NCBI RefSeq assembly: GCF_018919215.1 | Contig: NZ_JAHLQK010000001.1 | Coordinates: 652,430 to 716,429 of the forward strand | DNA: 64,000 nt | Source: Alkaliphilus flagellatus | Lineage (GTDB): Bacteria > Bacillota > Clostridia > Peptostreptococcales > Natronincolaceae | Direction: 5' to 3' | Shown: positions 9,554-18,589 of the stretch, piece by piece | Position numbering within the stretch: the first letter of the stretch is position 1 | How the letters are laid out: every line of letters begins with the position of its first letter | Position numbers and translations under genes: made by a program | The notes under the pieces: generated by a model | Seen by the model: the letters and a program-made list of their open reading frames with translations, nothing else | Databases searched by the model: none | Told to the model about the DNA's origin: nothing

Positions 9554-10759
9554 ATGAATAAGAAAAAAGCAAAATATATAGTAATTCCATTTTTGTCAAT
9601 GATAACCGTATTCTTTTTAATGAATATATTTATTTCAAATAAAAAAGTAAGTATCATAGAAAATAGGAATTTAGAAAAAAAACCAACGATTAAAGATTTA
9701 ATAGATGGCACCTATATCTCTAAATTTGAAAAGTATTATACAGATCATTTTGTATTTAGAGAAGAAATGACTAGTATAAATAGAATGTTCGAGTTCAAAC
9801 TAGATAAATCTGAAGTTGGCAATTATTATCTTGGTGAGGATAATTGGATTTTAGGCAAGTTTCCTCAGGTATTAACATCTGGTAGTCAGAAGGAATATAC
9901 TGATGCCATAAATGAATTAGCAAAGATTAGTCATAATTTAGGGAAGGATGTATACTTTGCATTAACACCTCATAAAACCAATATGCTTAAGCACTTATAC
10001 CCTAAGTTTGTTGATAATACAGAGAATATAAATATTAACAAGGAGTCTTTTAAATCTCGACTCAATTCAAATATTATAAGATTTTTAGATATGGATGAAT
10101 ATATGTTAAATAAGTTTAGTGATAAAGAACGTGAAAAGTTGTATTTTAAAACTGACCACCATTGGAATGGATTAGGAGCTTTTGAAGGTTTTAAATTGAT
10201 GGTTGAGAAAATGAATCTAGGTATTTCATCTCCGATGTTAGAAGAACATTTTAGTAAATATAAAACTATGAAGTATAAGGAAAAGGATTTTATCGGTAGT
10301 TATAATAGAAACTTAAATATGATAGTGGATGAAAAGGAATATCCAATATATGTTTATTTAGAAAATCAAGATTATAAATATTTTTTAAATGATGGTAAAA
10401 AAGATAAAAGAGCAGAGGAAATAGATGTTATTGCTACTTCAAGAAACAAAAAGAAATGGGATTATGGTGGAGCATATATTAGAGGTAATGTATGTAATAT
10501 ACTTAAAATAAAAAATGATGATGCTCTAATAGATAAAAAAATCTTGGTTTTTAGAGATTCTTATCAAGCACCTACTACCTTGTTATTTGCCGATTTATTC
10601 TCAGAAGTTTTATTTGTTGACCCTAGGAATATAGGAAATATTCATATGACTTATGAACAGATTATTAAAAATACAGACTCAGATATTATTATGTTTATGT
10701 ATAATAGCTCTGGATTTGATTCTATGGTTCAGACTATGATTGATAAAGGTATTATGTAA
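9554..10759 (+). CDS. DHHW-family (AlgX/AlgJ-like SGNH) surface polysaccharide O-acetylation protein
   Basis: A 401-residue protein with one N-terminal membrane anchor (residues 9-27) and an extracytoplasmic SGNH-like domain. The family-naming motif is D201-H202-H203-W204 in KTDHHWNGLGAF; an FRDSYQAP segment near residue 334 has the position of the conserved Asp-Ser pair. Such proteins receive acyl groups from an AlgI-type MBOAT and transfer them to a polysaccharide outside the cell. It lies in the same operon as the MBOAT gene, with RBS GAGGAGAG. A terminator-like hairpin lies downstream. Confidence 0.85.
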   Translation: MNKKKAKYIVIPFLSMITVFFLMNIFISNKKVSIIENRNLEKKPTIKDLIDGTYISKFEKYYTDHFVFREEMTSINRMFEFKLDKSEVGNYYLGEDNWILGKFPQVLTSGSQKEYTDAINELAKISHNLGKDVYFALTPHKTNMLKHLYPKFVDNTENININKESFKSRLNSNIIRFLDMDEYMLNKFSDKEREKLYFKTDHHWNGLGAFEGFKLMVEKMNLGISSPMLEEHFSKYKTMKYKEKDFIGSYNRNLNMIVDEKEYPIYVYLENQDYKYFLNDGKKDKRAEEIDVIATSRNKKKWDYGGAYIRGNVCNILKIKNDDALIDKKILVFRDSYQAPTTLLFADLFSEVLFVDPRNIGNIHMTYEQIIKNTDSDIIMFMYNSSGFDSMVQTMIDKGIM

Positions 10760-10852
10760 TTAATTTAAATCTGTCTATTTTTTAGAAAGCATTAGAATTA
10801 AAGAGGATAAAATAGAAATAATAGAGTCTACGAAGTAGTGAATAATAAACAA

Positions 10853-10877
10853 AAAGAGCCGAGAGGTTCTTTTTTTA
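10853..10877 (+). terminator. Intrinsic terminator after the O-acetylation pair
   Basis: AAAGAGCC, loop GAGA, GGTTCTTT, then further T residues. Confidence 0.8.
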
Positions 10878-10962
10878 TGTTAAAATGTAAAAAAGGAAAA
10901 GTTGGCTTTATGAAGAATTGTGTATGTATATATAATTGTTTGTATTAGAAAGGATGTAGTAT

Positions 10963-12975
10963 ATGGCATACGAAGAATTAAGCAATAGTGGGTTTGTTTT
11001 TGCTCTAGACATTGGTACTAGAAGTGTAGTGGGTATATTAGGTAAAAAAGAAAATGATAAAATAAATATAGAGCATATTGCTGTCGAATTTCATCAAAAA
11101 AGAGTTATGTATAATGGTCAAATACATGACATTGATGGAGTAACAGAAATTGTTAGAAAGGTTAAAACTAATTTAGAGGAAAAGGCACAATGTTCTCTGG
11201 ATCAGGTATCTATTGCAGTTGCTGGACGCTCGCTTAAAACAAATAAAGTAACAATTGATAGAGAAATTGATTCTACAAAAGATATTGATAAAGACTTAAT
11301 TAATAGTTTGGAAGTAGAGGGATTGCAAAAAGCTCAATATGAGCTAGAAAAACAAGGTGAGGAATATACAAAGTATTTTTGTGTAGGTCATACTGTAGTA
11401 CATTACTATATTAATGATGGTATAATTACAAATCCTTTAGGACATAAGGGGAATAAAATTAAGTTAGATATTTTAGCAACTTTTTTACCTCAGATTGTTG
11501 TCGATAGTTTGTATGTTGTAACTTCTAAATTAAATTTAGAAGTTAGTTATATGACATTAGAGCCTATTGCAGCAATTGAAGTAGCTATTCCTGAAAATGC
11601 AAGATTATTAAACTTGGCTTTAGTGGATATAGGTGCAGGTACATCAGACGTTGCTATTACAAAGGAAGGGACGGTAGTAGCCTATGGAATGACAGCTAGT
11701 GCTGGAGATGATATTACCGAGGAAATATCTAGATGCTACTTACTAGACTTTGATACAGCAGAAAACTTAAAAATTAACTTATGTAAAGAAAAAATTCAAA
11801 AATTTTCAGATATTGTAGGAATACCGTATGAGATAGAAAGTGAAGAAATCTTAAAGAAGATTGAGTCTGCAATAAAAAAGGTGGCAAAGCTAATAGCTTC
11901 TAATATTATTGAACAAAATGGAAAATCACCTAGCGCCGTTTTTTTAATAGGTGGTGGAAGTCAAATACCTTATTTAAATACATTTATTGCAAAAGAACTT
12001 AATCTTCCTGAGGAAAGAGTAGTAGTCAGAGGAATAGAAACAATAAAAAATACTGTTTTAATAAGGGAACCTATTTCAGGACCAGAATATATTACCCCTA
12101 TAGGAATTTTGGCTAAGGCTGTAAATAATCAAGAGTTAGATTTTATTGAAATATACATAAATGGACAGAGATCTAAACTTTTTCAAACTAAAAAGCTGAA
12201 AGTGAAGGATGCACTTGTTTTAGCTGGATTTAATCCGCGAAAATTGATACCAAAGAGAGGTAAGTCTATAAATATTATATTAAATGATAATAACAGAACA
12301 TTGTATGGAGAATATGGAGAGGTTGCTGAAATACTTATTAATGGAAAGGCATCTAATATTGAATCAAGCATAAAAGATGGAGATATAATTAAGGTTCATC
12401 CTGCTGAAGAGGGGCAACCCGCAACATATCTTTTAAAAGACATAGTACCATTAGAAGATGAAATTTTTATTAATGGTGAATCTACTTTACAGGTATATAA
12501 TTGTACAATAAATAATGAAAAGGCAGAAGGCGATATAATCATTAAAGAAGATGATAATATCCAATACTGTAGAATAGAAAGCATTGAAAACCTTTGTACT
12601 TATATGGATGTTTCTTATGATGAGTATATTATTAAAATTAATGATAAAATAGCATCATTAGACGAAAAAATTAGACATAAGGACTATGTTAGCATTGAAA
12701 AAAAAGTAATTGTAAATAATTTACAAGAAGTAAAAGAAAATTCTAAAGAACAGTTACAACTAACAAAGGAATCAATCTTAGTTAAATGTAATGACAGTCT
12801 AGTAGAAATTCCTAAAAAAAATGGTGGAGTTATTTTTGTAGATATTTTTGATTATATTGATTTTGATCGCAGTACTGTACAAGGAAAACTAGTTTTACTT
12901 CTGAATGGACATGATGCAAACTATACAGATTTTATAGAAACTGGTGATGAAATAAAGGTCTATTGGGACAATTAG
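10963..12975 (+). CDS. Long FtsA-like actin-fold ATPase
   Basis: 670 residues. The first 400 or so form an FtsA/PilM-type actin fold: phosphate-1 loop ALDIGTRSVVGILG near residue 15, phosphate-2 LVDIGAGTSDVAI near residue 221, adenosine motif FLIGGGSQIPYL near residue 325, and a region at about 85-190 in the place of the SHS2 insertion. FtsA itself is near 420 residues; this one has an additional C-terminal part of about 260 residues with repeated beta-rich, ubiquitin-like-looking segments (INGQRSKLF, ILINGKAS, INGESTLQV). There is no obvious C-terminal amphipathic membrane helix. FtsA-like proteins of this long type occur in Clostridia near envelope genes, and the VanW gene follows closely. 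A role in division or envelope assembly is inference. Confidence 0.75.
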   Translation: MAYEELSNSGFVFALDIGTRSVVGILGKKENDKINIEHIAVEFHQKRVMYNGQIHDIDGVTEIVRKVKTNLEEKAQCSLDQVSIAVAGRSLKTNKVTIDREIDSTKDIDKDLINSLEVEGLQKAQYELEKQGEEYTKYFCVGHTVVHYYINDGIITNPLGHKGNKIKLDILATFLPQIVVDSLYVVTSKLNLEVSYMTLEPIAAIEVAIPENARLLNLALVDIGAGTSDVAITKEGTVVAYGMTASAGDDITEEISRCYLLDFDTAENLKINLCKEKIQKFSDIVGIPYEIESEEILKKIESAIKKVAKLIASNIIEQNGKSPSAVFLIGGGSQIPYLNTFIAKELNLPEERVVVRGIETIKNTVLIREPISGPEYITPIGILAKAVNNQELDFIEIYINGQRSKLFQTKKLKVKDALVLAGFNPRKLIPKRGKSINIILNDNNRTLYGEYGEVAEILINGKASNIESSIKDGDIIKVHPAEEGQPATYLLKDIVPLEDEIFINGESTLQVYNCTINNEKAEGDIIIKEDDNIQYCRIESIENLCTYMDVSYDEYIIKINDKIASLDEKIRHKDYVSIEKKVIVNNLQEVKENSKEQLQLTKESILVKCNDSLVEIPKKNGGVIFVDIFDYIDFDRSTVQGKLVLLLNGHDANYTDFIETGDEIKVYWDN

Positions 12976-13053
12976 TAGATAGTCGGTGAATATTTTTTAA
13001 AAAATAAAATAATATATATTAAATACACTGATCTATCTAGGGGTGATTATTTT

Positions 13054-14415
13054 ATGGGTTCGTCTGTATCAGTTAATAAGATTTCTAAAAAAAACTTATG
13101 GATAGTTGGTACAATAATTTTATGTATTATTATTATTATTTTAGTCACAATAGGCAATTGGATTTTTAATGGGTCAAGAATCTTTCCAAATATATTTATT
13201 GAGAGCGTCGATGTTGGAGGACTTACCCCTGAAGAAGCAAAAGTTAAGGTTAGAAGAATCTTTGAAAAGGAGATAGATTCTTTTCGTAAAGAATTAGTTT
13301 ATAAAGATAGTAGTTGGCAACTATCCTATGAGGATTTAGGCTTATATTATTTATTTGATGATTATATCGATAAGGCTTATGGAGTAGGTAGGTCTGGTAA
13401 TTATTATGAAAGAATAAAAAAGATTAATAATCTGAGAAAGAATCCTGAAATAATTAGATTAGAACCATATTATAACCCTTTTGAAATTGAGAGTATAATA
13501 AAGAATATTAGTCAAACGGTTAATAAACCATCTATAGATGCTGAAATTAACCGAAAAAATGGTACCTTCATAATTAAAAAAGAAGTTTTAGGAGTAGAAG
13601 TAGATGAAAATGCTTTAAGGGAGAGTATAGTAGGTGCCATAGGGAATTTTAACAATGATATAATCTATATACCAGTTAAAAATACTACACCAGAAATTAT
13701 AGAAAAAGATTTAAGCACTATTCAAGATTTAATCGGTGAATATGTGACTACTTTTAATAGTCAAGAAAAGGGTAGATCAGAAAATATCAAACTTGCAGTA
13801 AATAGTATTAATAATATGCTATTAATGCCAGGAGATGAGTTTTCATTTAACGAGAGTACAGGACCAAGAAGTGCAGAAGAAGGCTACAAGGAAGCACCAG
13901 TTATAGTTAACGGTGAGTTGGTGCCAGGAATTGGTGGCGGCATTTGTCAAGTATCTACAACATTATATCAAGCGACTATTCGGTCAGATGTAGAAGTAAC
14001 ATCAAGAAGAAATCATGGTCGGCCTGTAGGGTATGTTCCCATTGGGCAAGATGCAACAGTTGCCTATGGCTACATAGACTTTAAGTTTAGAAACAATAAG
14101 GATTATCCTATTTACATTGAAAGTTATATTAAGGGAGAGCAAGTACATGTAAAACTATATAGCAAGAAAACTAATAATATGTCTATAGATTTAGAATCCG
14201 AAATCATTGAAGTAGTCAAACCCAAAATGGAAATAAAAAAGGATCCTAATATGGATGTTGGAGAAAGAAGAATTAATAAAGCTGGCAAAAAAGGTTATCG
14301 TGTAGTTACATATAAAGTGTATTTACAAGATGGTAAAGAGTTAAAAAAAGAAGTGATTTCTAAAGATTACTACCCACCTAGAGATGGTATTGTTATAGAA
14401 GGAATAAAACAATAA
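13054..14415 (+). CDS. VanW family protein with peptidoglycan-binding-like and G5-like domains
   Basis: 453 residues: a membrane anchor at 13-35, a YoaR/PG_binding_4-like region at about 45-200, the VanW domain at about 225-370 (LMPGDEFSFNESTGPR, GGGICQVSTTLYQA, SRRNHGRPVGY) and a C-terminal G5-like stretch ending in YPPRDGIVIEG. VanW is named from vancomycin resistance clusters, but most relatives are housekeeping envelope proteins and nothing here points to resistance. RBS GGGGTGAT precedes the ATG. It follows the FtsA-like gene by 78 bases, so joint transcription is likely. Confidence 0.88.
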   Translation: MGSSVSVNKISKKNLWIVGTIILCIIIIILVTIGNWIFNGSRIFPNIFIESVDVGGLTPEEAKVKVRRIFEKEIDSFRKELVYKDSSWQLSYEDLGLYYLFDDYIDKAYGVGRSGNYYERIKKINNLRKNPEIIRLEPYYNPFEIESIIKNISQTVNKPSIDAEINRKNGTFIIKKEVLGVEVDENALRESIVGAIGNFNNDIIYIPVKNTTPEIIEKDLSTIQDLIGEYVTTFNSQEKGRSENIKLAVNSINNMLLMPGDEFSFNESTGPRSAEEGYKEAPVIVNGELVPGIGGGICQVSTTLYQATIRSDVEVTSRRNHGRPVGYVPIGQDATVAYGYIDFKFRNNKDYPIYIESYIKGEQVHVKLYSKKTNNMSIDLESEIIEVVKPKMEIKKDPNMDVGERRINKAGKKGYRVVTYKVYLQDGKELKKEVISKDYYPPRDGIVIEGIKQ

Positions 14416-14511
14416 TATTTTATTTGTTTAAAAAACTATATGATTGTCCCATAGTTAATTATAATCAAATTTGCTATAATATAATTAACTTTAAAGGGAG
14501 GTAGTTTCAAG

Positions 14512-15207
14512 ATGGAAGTAGATAACTTACTATACGATAAAGATTGTACTTGTCCTATATGTAAAAACCAATTTACTACAAAAAAAGTGAGGACTCGGTC
14601 ACTTAGGATAGAAAATCGAGAAGATGATTTTAATGTTATTTATAAAAATATAAATCCAAATTATTATTATATTTGGGTATGCCCTAAATGTGGATATAGT
14701 TCTACAGAAAAAGAATTTGAAAATATTAATAAAAATCAGGCCACAATATTACAGCAATCGATAGGAGTTAAATGGAATGAGCGGAGTTTCAGCGGAGTGC
14801 GTACTTTTCACGAAGCGGAAGAAAGTTATAAAATGGCATTGCTAGTTGCTCAAATATTAAAAAAGTCGAAGGCATACATCGGTGGAATATGTTTGAGGTT
14901 GGCATGGCTATATAGAGAAGCTAAAAGTCCAAGAGAAGAAGAATTTTTAAATTATACATTAAATTTCTTCCAAAATGCTTATCAAACAGAAAGATTGGAT
15001 GCAGCAGGTCTGGATGAAGTATCTTTGGCCTATTTAAATGGTGAATTAAATAGAAGGCTTGGAAGACAAAGAGAAGCTATTAAATGGTATAGTGTAGCAT
15101 TAGATCACCCCGATATTAAAACAAAACGACATATTCAATTGAAAGCTAGAGAGCAATGGAGATTAGCAAGGGAGCAATATGGTCATGAAAAAGATGGAGC
15201 CAACTAA
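14512..15207 (+). CDS. DUF2225 family protein
   Basis: A soluble protein of 231 residues. An N-terminal zinc ribbon is suggested by CPICKNQF and CPKCGYSS. The rest is alpha-helical and TPR-like, with ESYKMALLVAQILKK and GRQREAIKWYSVAL resembling TPR repeats. The family is widespread in Firmicutes and uncharacterised. RBS AAAGGGAGG. The start of the Ogt gene lies within its last 29 bases, so the two are co-translated. Confidence 0.85.
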   Translation: MEVDNLLYDKDCTCPICKNQFTTKKVRTRSLRIENREDDFNVIYKNINPNYYYIWVCPKCGYSSTEKEFENINKNQATILQQSIGVKWNERSFSGVRTFHEAEESYKMALLVAQILKKSKAYIGGICLRLAWLYREAKSPREEEFLNYTLNFFQNAYQTERLDAAGLDEVSLAYLNGELNRRLGRQREAIKWYSVALDHPDIKTKRHIQLKAREQWRLAREQYGHEKDGAN

Positions 15208-15730
15208 AGCTATTATTTATTATAGTAAAATAGTAGTTAATAATATAGTTCTTTATGTCGCATCTTTGAATGAAGGACTTGTATCAATTGGAATTGATCA
15301 AAGTGAAGAGGATTTTATTAGAAGTATAAAAAAAGATTTTCCTATGTATCAACTTTCGTATGATAAAGAGGAAAATGCAATATACATAAATCAGTTATAC
15401 GAATATTTTGAGGGTAAGAGAACAGAATTTACGATTCCACTTTATATGGTGGGGACCGATTTTCAAAAAAAAGTATGGAATGCATTATTAGATATACCCT
15501 ATGGTCAAACTATAACATATAAAGATTTGGCCTATAGTATTGACAATCCTAAAGCCGTAAGGGCTGTTGGAGGAGCAAATAATAAAAATAGAATTCCTAT
15601 TATTATTCCATGTCATAGAGTAATAGGGGCTAATAAAAAGTTAGTAGGTTACGGTGGTGGGCTGCATATTAAAGAAAAATTGCTAAATGTTGAAGGAATA
15701 AAAGTTGAATGTGAAAAGGTGGTAGAATAA
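15179..15730 (+). CDS. ogt: Methylated-DNA--[protein]-cysteine S-methyltransferase (first of two)
   Basis: 183 residues. The acceptor cysteine is Cys145 in the invariant PCHRVIG; the DNA-binding wing GTDFQKKVWNALLDIPYGQT and the KAVRAVGGANNKN helix are typical. It removes alkyl groups from O6-alkylguanine in a suicide reaction. ATG 15179 is preceded by AAGGGAG; ATG 15185 or 15194 are alternatives. It overlaps the DUF2225 gene, and its terminator overlaps its own stop codon. A second Ogt lies at 40355. Confidence 0.92.
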   Translation: MVMKKMEPTKAIIYYSKIVVNNIVLYVASLNEGLVSIGIDQSEEDFIRSIKKDFPMYQLSYDKEENAIYINQLYEYFEGKRTEFTIPLYMVGTDFQKKVWNALLDIPYGQTITYKDLAYSIDNPKAVRAVGGANNKNRIPIIIPCHRVIGANKKLVGYGGGLHIKEKLLNVEGIKVECEKVVE

Positions 15731-15748
15731 TACCACTTTTATTTTTTT
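15714..15748 (+). terminator. Intrinsic terminator overlapping the end of ogt
   Basis: AAAGGTGGTA pairs with TACCACTTTT (one wobble), followed by ATTTTTTT. The 5' arm lies inside the last codons of ogt. Confidence 0.8.
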
Positions 15749-15822
15749 GCAATTTAGGGTCATAGAATTGGTATCTATCGGATAAATATAATTGAGATAA
15801 TGAAAAAAGAAGGGGGAAGACA

Positions 15823-17127
15823 ATGGAAGTTACTAAACTAAATCCAATTATTTTTATTCCTGGTTTAATGGGATCTATTGGCGGAGAGATGTTAGGATGT
15901 CAAATTGAGTGGGGCTTTGGTGTGGCAAGTTGGTTTTATAAACCATTTTTAAAAGAATTAGAGAAATTAGGATATAAATTAAATGAGAATTTATTTGTTT
16001 GTTATTATGATTGGCGAAAAAGCTGTAGGGAAATAGTAAAGGAGTTTTTACAACCTTTAGTATTACGGGTAGAAGAAAAGCATCCTAATCAAAAAGTTGA
16101 TTTATTATGTCATAGTATGGGTGGAGTGGTAGCTCGTACTTATATTCAAAGTATAGAATACTCCTATAATGTTAGAAATTTAATGTGCTTTGGAACTCCT
16201 AATAAGGGAAACATTGAAGCCTATCATTTGTGGAGTATTGGAAAACTAATGAAGAAAACAGATACCGAGAAAGAACTATTTGACATTATACGCAGAGGAT
16301 ACATTTGGTTACTTACTAAAATACTAGATATACCTTTGGGGACAGAGAATATTGAAAAATTACATGAGAATTTTCCAGGATTACGAGATTTAATACCTAC
16401 AGATGATTATGGGAAAATATTATGCTGTAAAATCGACAATGATTACCACTATATTCCAAGAGAATATACACTTTATAATAATTATTTACTAAATGAGCTA
16501 AATAAAAATATAGATACATTAAATAATCGAGTTAAAAATCTATATTGTTTTGTTGGGACTAACAAGGAAACAGATAAGGTCTTGCTACTAGATACAGAAT
16601 TATTATTTAAATATAAAAAAGCATATGTTATAGGATCATTGAAAACAAAAGAAGGGGATGGGACGGTAACGGTTAATAGTGCAACTATAGATAATGCAGA
16701 AACATTTATAATGGAAGGAAGTCATAGTGGAATTTTATTAGGTTCTATGGAATATCTTGCAGACATATATAATTTAGATCGTTCATTATTTAATAAAGGT
16801 TTTGTAGAACCTAAAGTATATCCATTAGGGATAATATTAAAAAAATATATTAATATAGAACTGAAAAACGAAAGAGATATAATTGGTAAATTTATAGATG
16901 GAAAATTTATTACAGAGTATGAGCATATTTGCCAAGAGTTCGGAAAAGATTATTTGTGGCTTATGTTAAAACACGTACCTAGTGGTGAATATATTTTAGA
17001 AACATCTGGACAATATAAAGAAGATCATAATATTTTTGTAATAGGCTCTAGGATAGAAGAAGAATTAACAGAGAAAAATGTACGAAAAAAAGAAACTGAT
17101 AGACTGTACTTTTCCTTTAAGGTATGA
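15823..17127 (+). CDS. LCAT-like alpha/beta hydrolase (lipase/acyltransferase superfamily)
   Basis: 434 residues with an alpha/beta-hydrolase fold of the lecithin:cholesterol acyltransferase type. The N-terminal IFIPGLMGS is the oxyanion region, the nucleophile elbow is LLCHSMGG with Ser98 (His-Ser-Met-Gly), and a late GDGTV near residue 284 and SHSG near residue 305 are candidates for the acid and His of the triad. No signal peptide or membrane helix is visible, so a cytosolic place is likely. RBS AGGGGGAAG. The substrate is unknown; an esterase or phospholipase role is inference. It is single, with the cobalamin riboswitch just downstream. Confidence 0.8.
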   Translation: MEVTKLNPIIFIPGLMGSIGGEMLGCQIEWGFGVASWFYKPFLKELEKLGYKLNENLFVCYYDWRKSCREIVKEFLQPLVLRVEEKHPNQKVDLLCHSMGGVVARTYIQSIEYSYNVRNLMCFGTPNKGNIEAYHLWSIGKLMKKTDTEKELFDIIRRGYIWLLTKILDIPLGTENIEKLHENFPGLRDLIPTDDYGKILCCKIDNDYHYIPREYTLYNNYLLNELNKNIDTLNNRVKNLYCFVGTNKETDKVLLLDTELLFKYKKAYVIGSLKTKEGDGTVTVNSATIDNAETFIMEGSHSGILLGSMEYLADIYNLDRSLFNKGFVEPKVYPLGIILKKYINIELKNERDIIGKFIDGKFITEYEHICQEFGKDYLWLMLKHVPSGEYILETSGQYKEDHNIFVIGSRIEEELTEKNVRKKETDRLYFSFKV

Positions 17128-17204
17128 GATTAACAAAAGAAGCATAGCATAAAAAAGAATTGAAAATATTCCTCTTTTTTGATATCATTAAGGCAATCTA
17201 AATA

Positions 17205-17400
17205 TTGACGGTGCTCAATTGAGCTTAAAAGGGAAAATGGTGAAAATCCATTACAGCCCCCGCTACTGTAAGTGATGATGAAACAGCGATATACCACTGG
17301 TATTGACCGGGAAGGTGCTGAAGTAAAATGATTCACGAGTCAGGAGACCTACCAAGTTTTAGCACATGCAGCCTTCGGAGGGATAGGTGAAATATTAGTG
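17205..17400 (+). ncRNA. Cobalamin (B12) riboswitch
   Basis: All core elements of the adenosylcobalamin aptamer are present in order: GGTGC near 17210, AAAAGGGAA near 17227, the AATCCATTACAGCCCCCGCT segment with the B12 box, TACCACTGGT near 17292, CCGGGAAGGTG near 17308 and GAGTCAGGAGACC near 17337. It sits upstream of the btu-type importer genes and is followed by a terminator, which fits transcriptional shut-off when cobalamin is plentiful (mechanism by family knowledge). Confidence 0.95.
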
Positions 17401-17407
17401 TGTTTAT

Positions 17408-17437
17408 AATCCCTTACCCTTTGGTGAGGGATTTTTT
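17408..17437 (+). terminator. Riboswitch-controlled intrinsic terminator
   Basis: AATCCCTTACC pairs with GGTGAGGGATT around CTTT, then TTTTT. It lies between aptamer and btuF, the expected expression platform. Confidence 0.85.
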
Positions 17438-17564
17438 ATATTATAAAAAACAGGGGTCGCAAGGGAAAGAATTCAACTTGCGTAGTTATGAGGGTGTTTG
17501 GACAGCTTTGCTGCTTTTTTATATTTAAAATGTAAGTAAGAAACTATAAGAGGAGGATGTTTTT

Positions 17565-18539
17565 ATGAGAAAATCAAAAGCAACTATATTTTTAGTAGTA
17601 TTAATGCTATTGACAACCTTGCTATTTGGTTGTGCCAAAGAACAAAAAGAGAATTCACAGGGGGATGTAGGTAACAATATAGAGAATACAACCTATCCTA
17701 TGGATATTGTAGATGGATTCGGAAATTCTGTAACAATAAAGAAGCAACCAGAAAGAGTCGTTTCGATTGCGCCTAGTCAAACAGAAATTCTATTTGCTTT
17801 AGGATTAGAAGATAAAATTGTAGGAGTATCGGATTTTTGTGATTATCCTATAGAAGCCCTAGAGAAAGAAAAGGTAGGTAATGCCTTTGCAATAAATGTA
17901 GAGAAAATATTAGAGTTAAATCCAGATGTAGTATTTCTATATAACGAAGCCCTTCCTGAGTCTATAGAACAAATAAAGGCAAGTGGAATAGCGGTAATGT
18001 TATATTCGCCTGAAACAATCGATGAAATTTTTAATAACATATTACAATTAGGTGAAGTAATGGGTGTAGAAGAAAAAGCGGAACAAATAGTAAGTGGAAT
18101 GCAGGAAAAAAGAGATAATATTGTTAATAAAGTTAAGAATGAGAAGAAGGCAAGAGTGTTTTATCAAGTTTGGGACGAACCTTTAATGACAGCTGGTGAA
18201 GGGTCATTCATAAATGAGTTAATCACTTTAGCTGGTGGAGAAAATATTGCAGCTGATGGGGATGGAGCTTATCCTCAATATAGTGTTGAAGCTATGGTGG
18301 AAAAAGATCCTGAGATTTATATAGCACCAGCTCATACTGCTGAAAACTTCACTTTAAATCCTGAGCAAATGAAAGAATTAAAAAATATAATAAAATCTAG
18401 ACCAGGTTATGATGTTATTACTGCCGTTAAAAATGATAAAATAGAGTTATTAGATCCTAATATAGTATCAAGACCAGGTGTTAGAATAATTGAGGCCTTA
18501 GAGCTATTCGCAAAGGCTATACATCCAGAGGTATTTTAA
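17565..18539 (+). CDS. btuF: Cobalamin ABC transporter substrate-binding lipoprotein
   Basis: 324 residues with a lipoprotein signal, lipobox LFGC with Cys23. The mature part is a class III (BtuF/FhuD-type) binding protein: PERVVSIAPSQTEILFALGL, GVSDFCDYP, KILELNPDVVFLY and the C-terminal SRPGVRIIEALELFAKAIHP. It captures cobalamin or corrinoids outside the membrane and delivers them to the permease. The upstream B12 riboswitch assigns the substrate; sequence alone would leave heme or siderophores open. RBS AGAGGAGG. First gene of btuFCD. Confidence 0.9.
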   Translation: MRKSKATIFLVVLMLLTTLLFGCAKEQKENSQGDVGNNIENTTYPMDIVDGFGNSVTIKKQPERVVSIAPSQTEILFALGLEDKIVGVSDFCDYPIEALEKEKVGNAFAINVEKILELNPDVVFLYNEALPESIEQIKASGIAVMLYSPETIDEIFNNILQLGEVMGVEEKAEQIVSGMQEKRDNIVNKVKNEKKARVFYQVWDEPLMTAGEGSFINELITLAGGENIAADGDGAYPQYSVEAMVEKDPEIYIAPAHTAENFTLNPEQMKELKNIIKSRPGYDVITAVKNDKIELLDPNIVSRPGVRIIEALELFAKAIHPEVF

Positions 18540-18589
18540 TAATATATTCCAGCTATTTTAATGGGAATATATATGGAGGCAGACTGTCT

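Noticed and set aside
13054-14415. VanW as a sign of vancomycin resistance
   Set aside because: No vanH/A/X or vanR/S genes nearby; VanW-domain proteins are common in sensitive clostridia.
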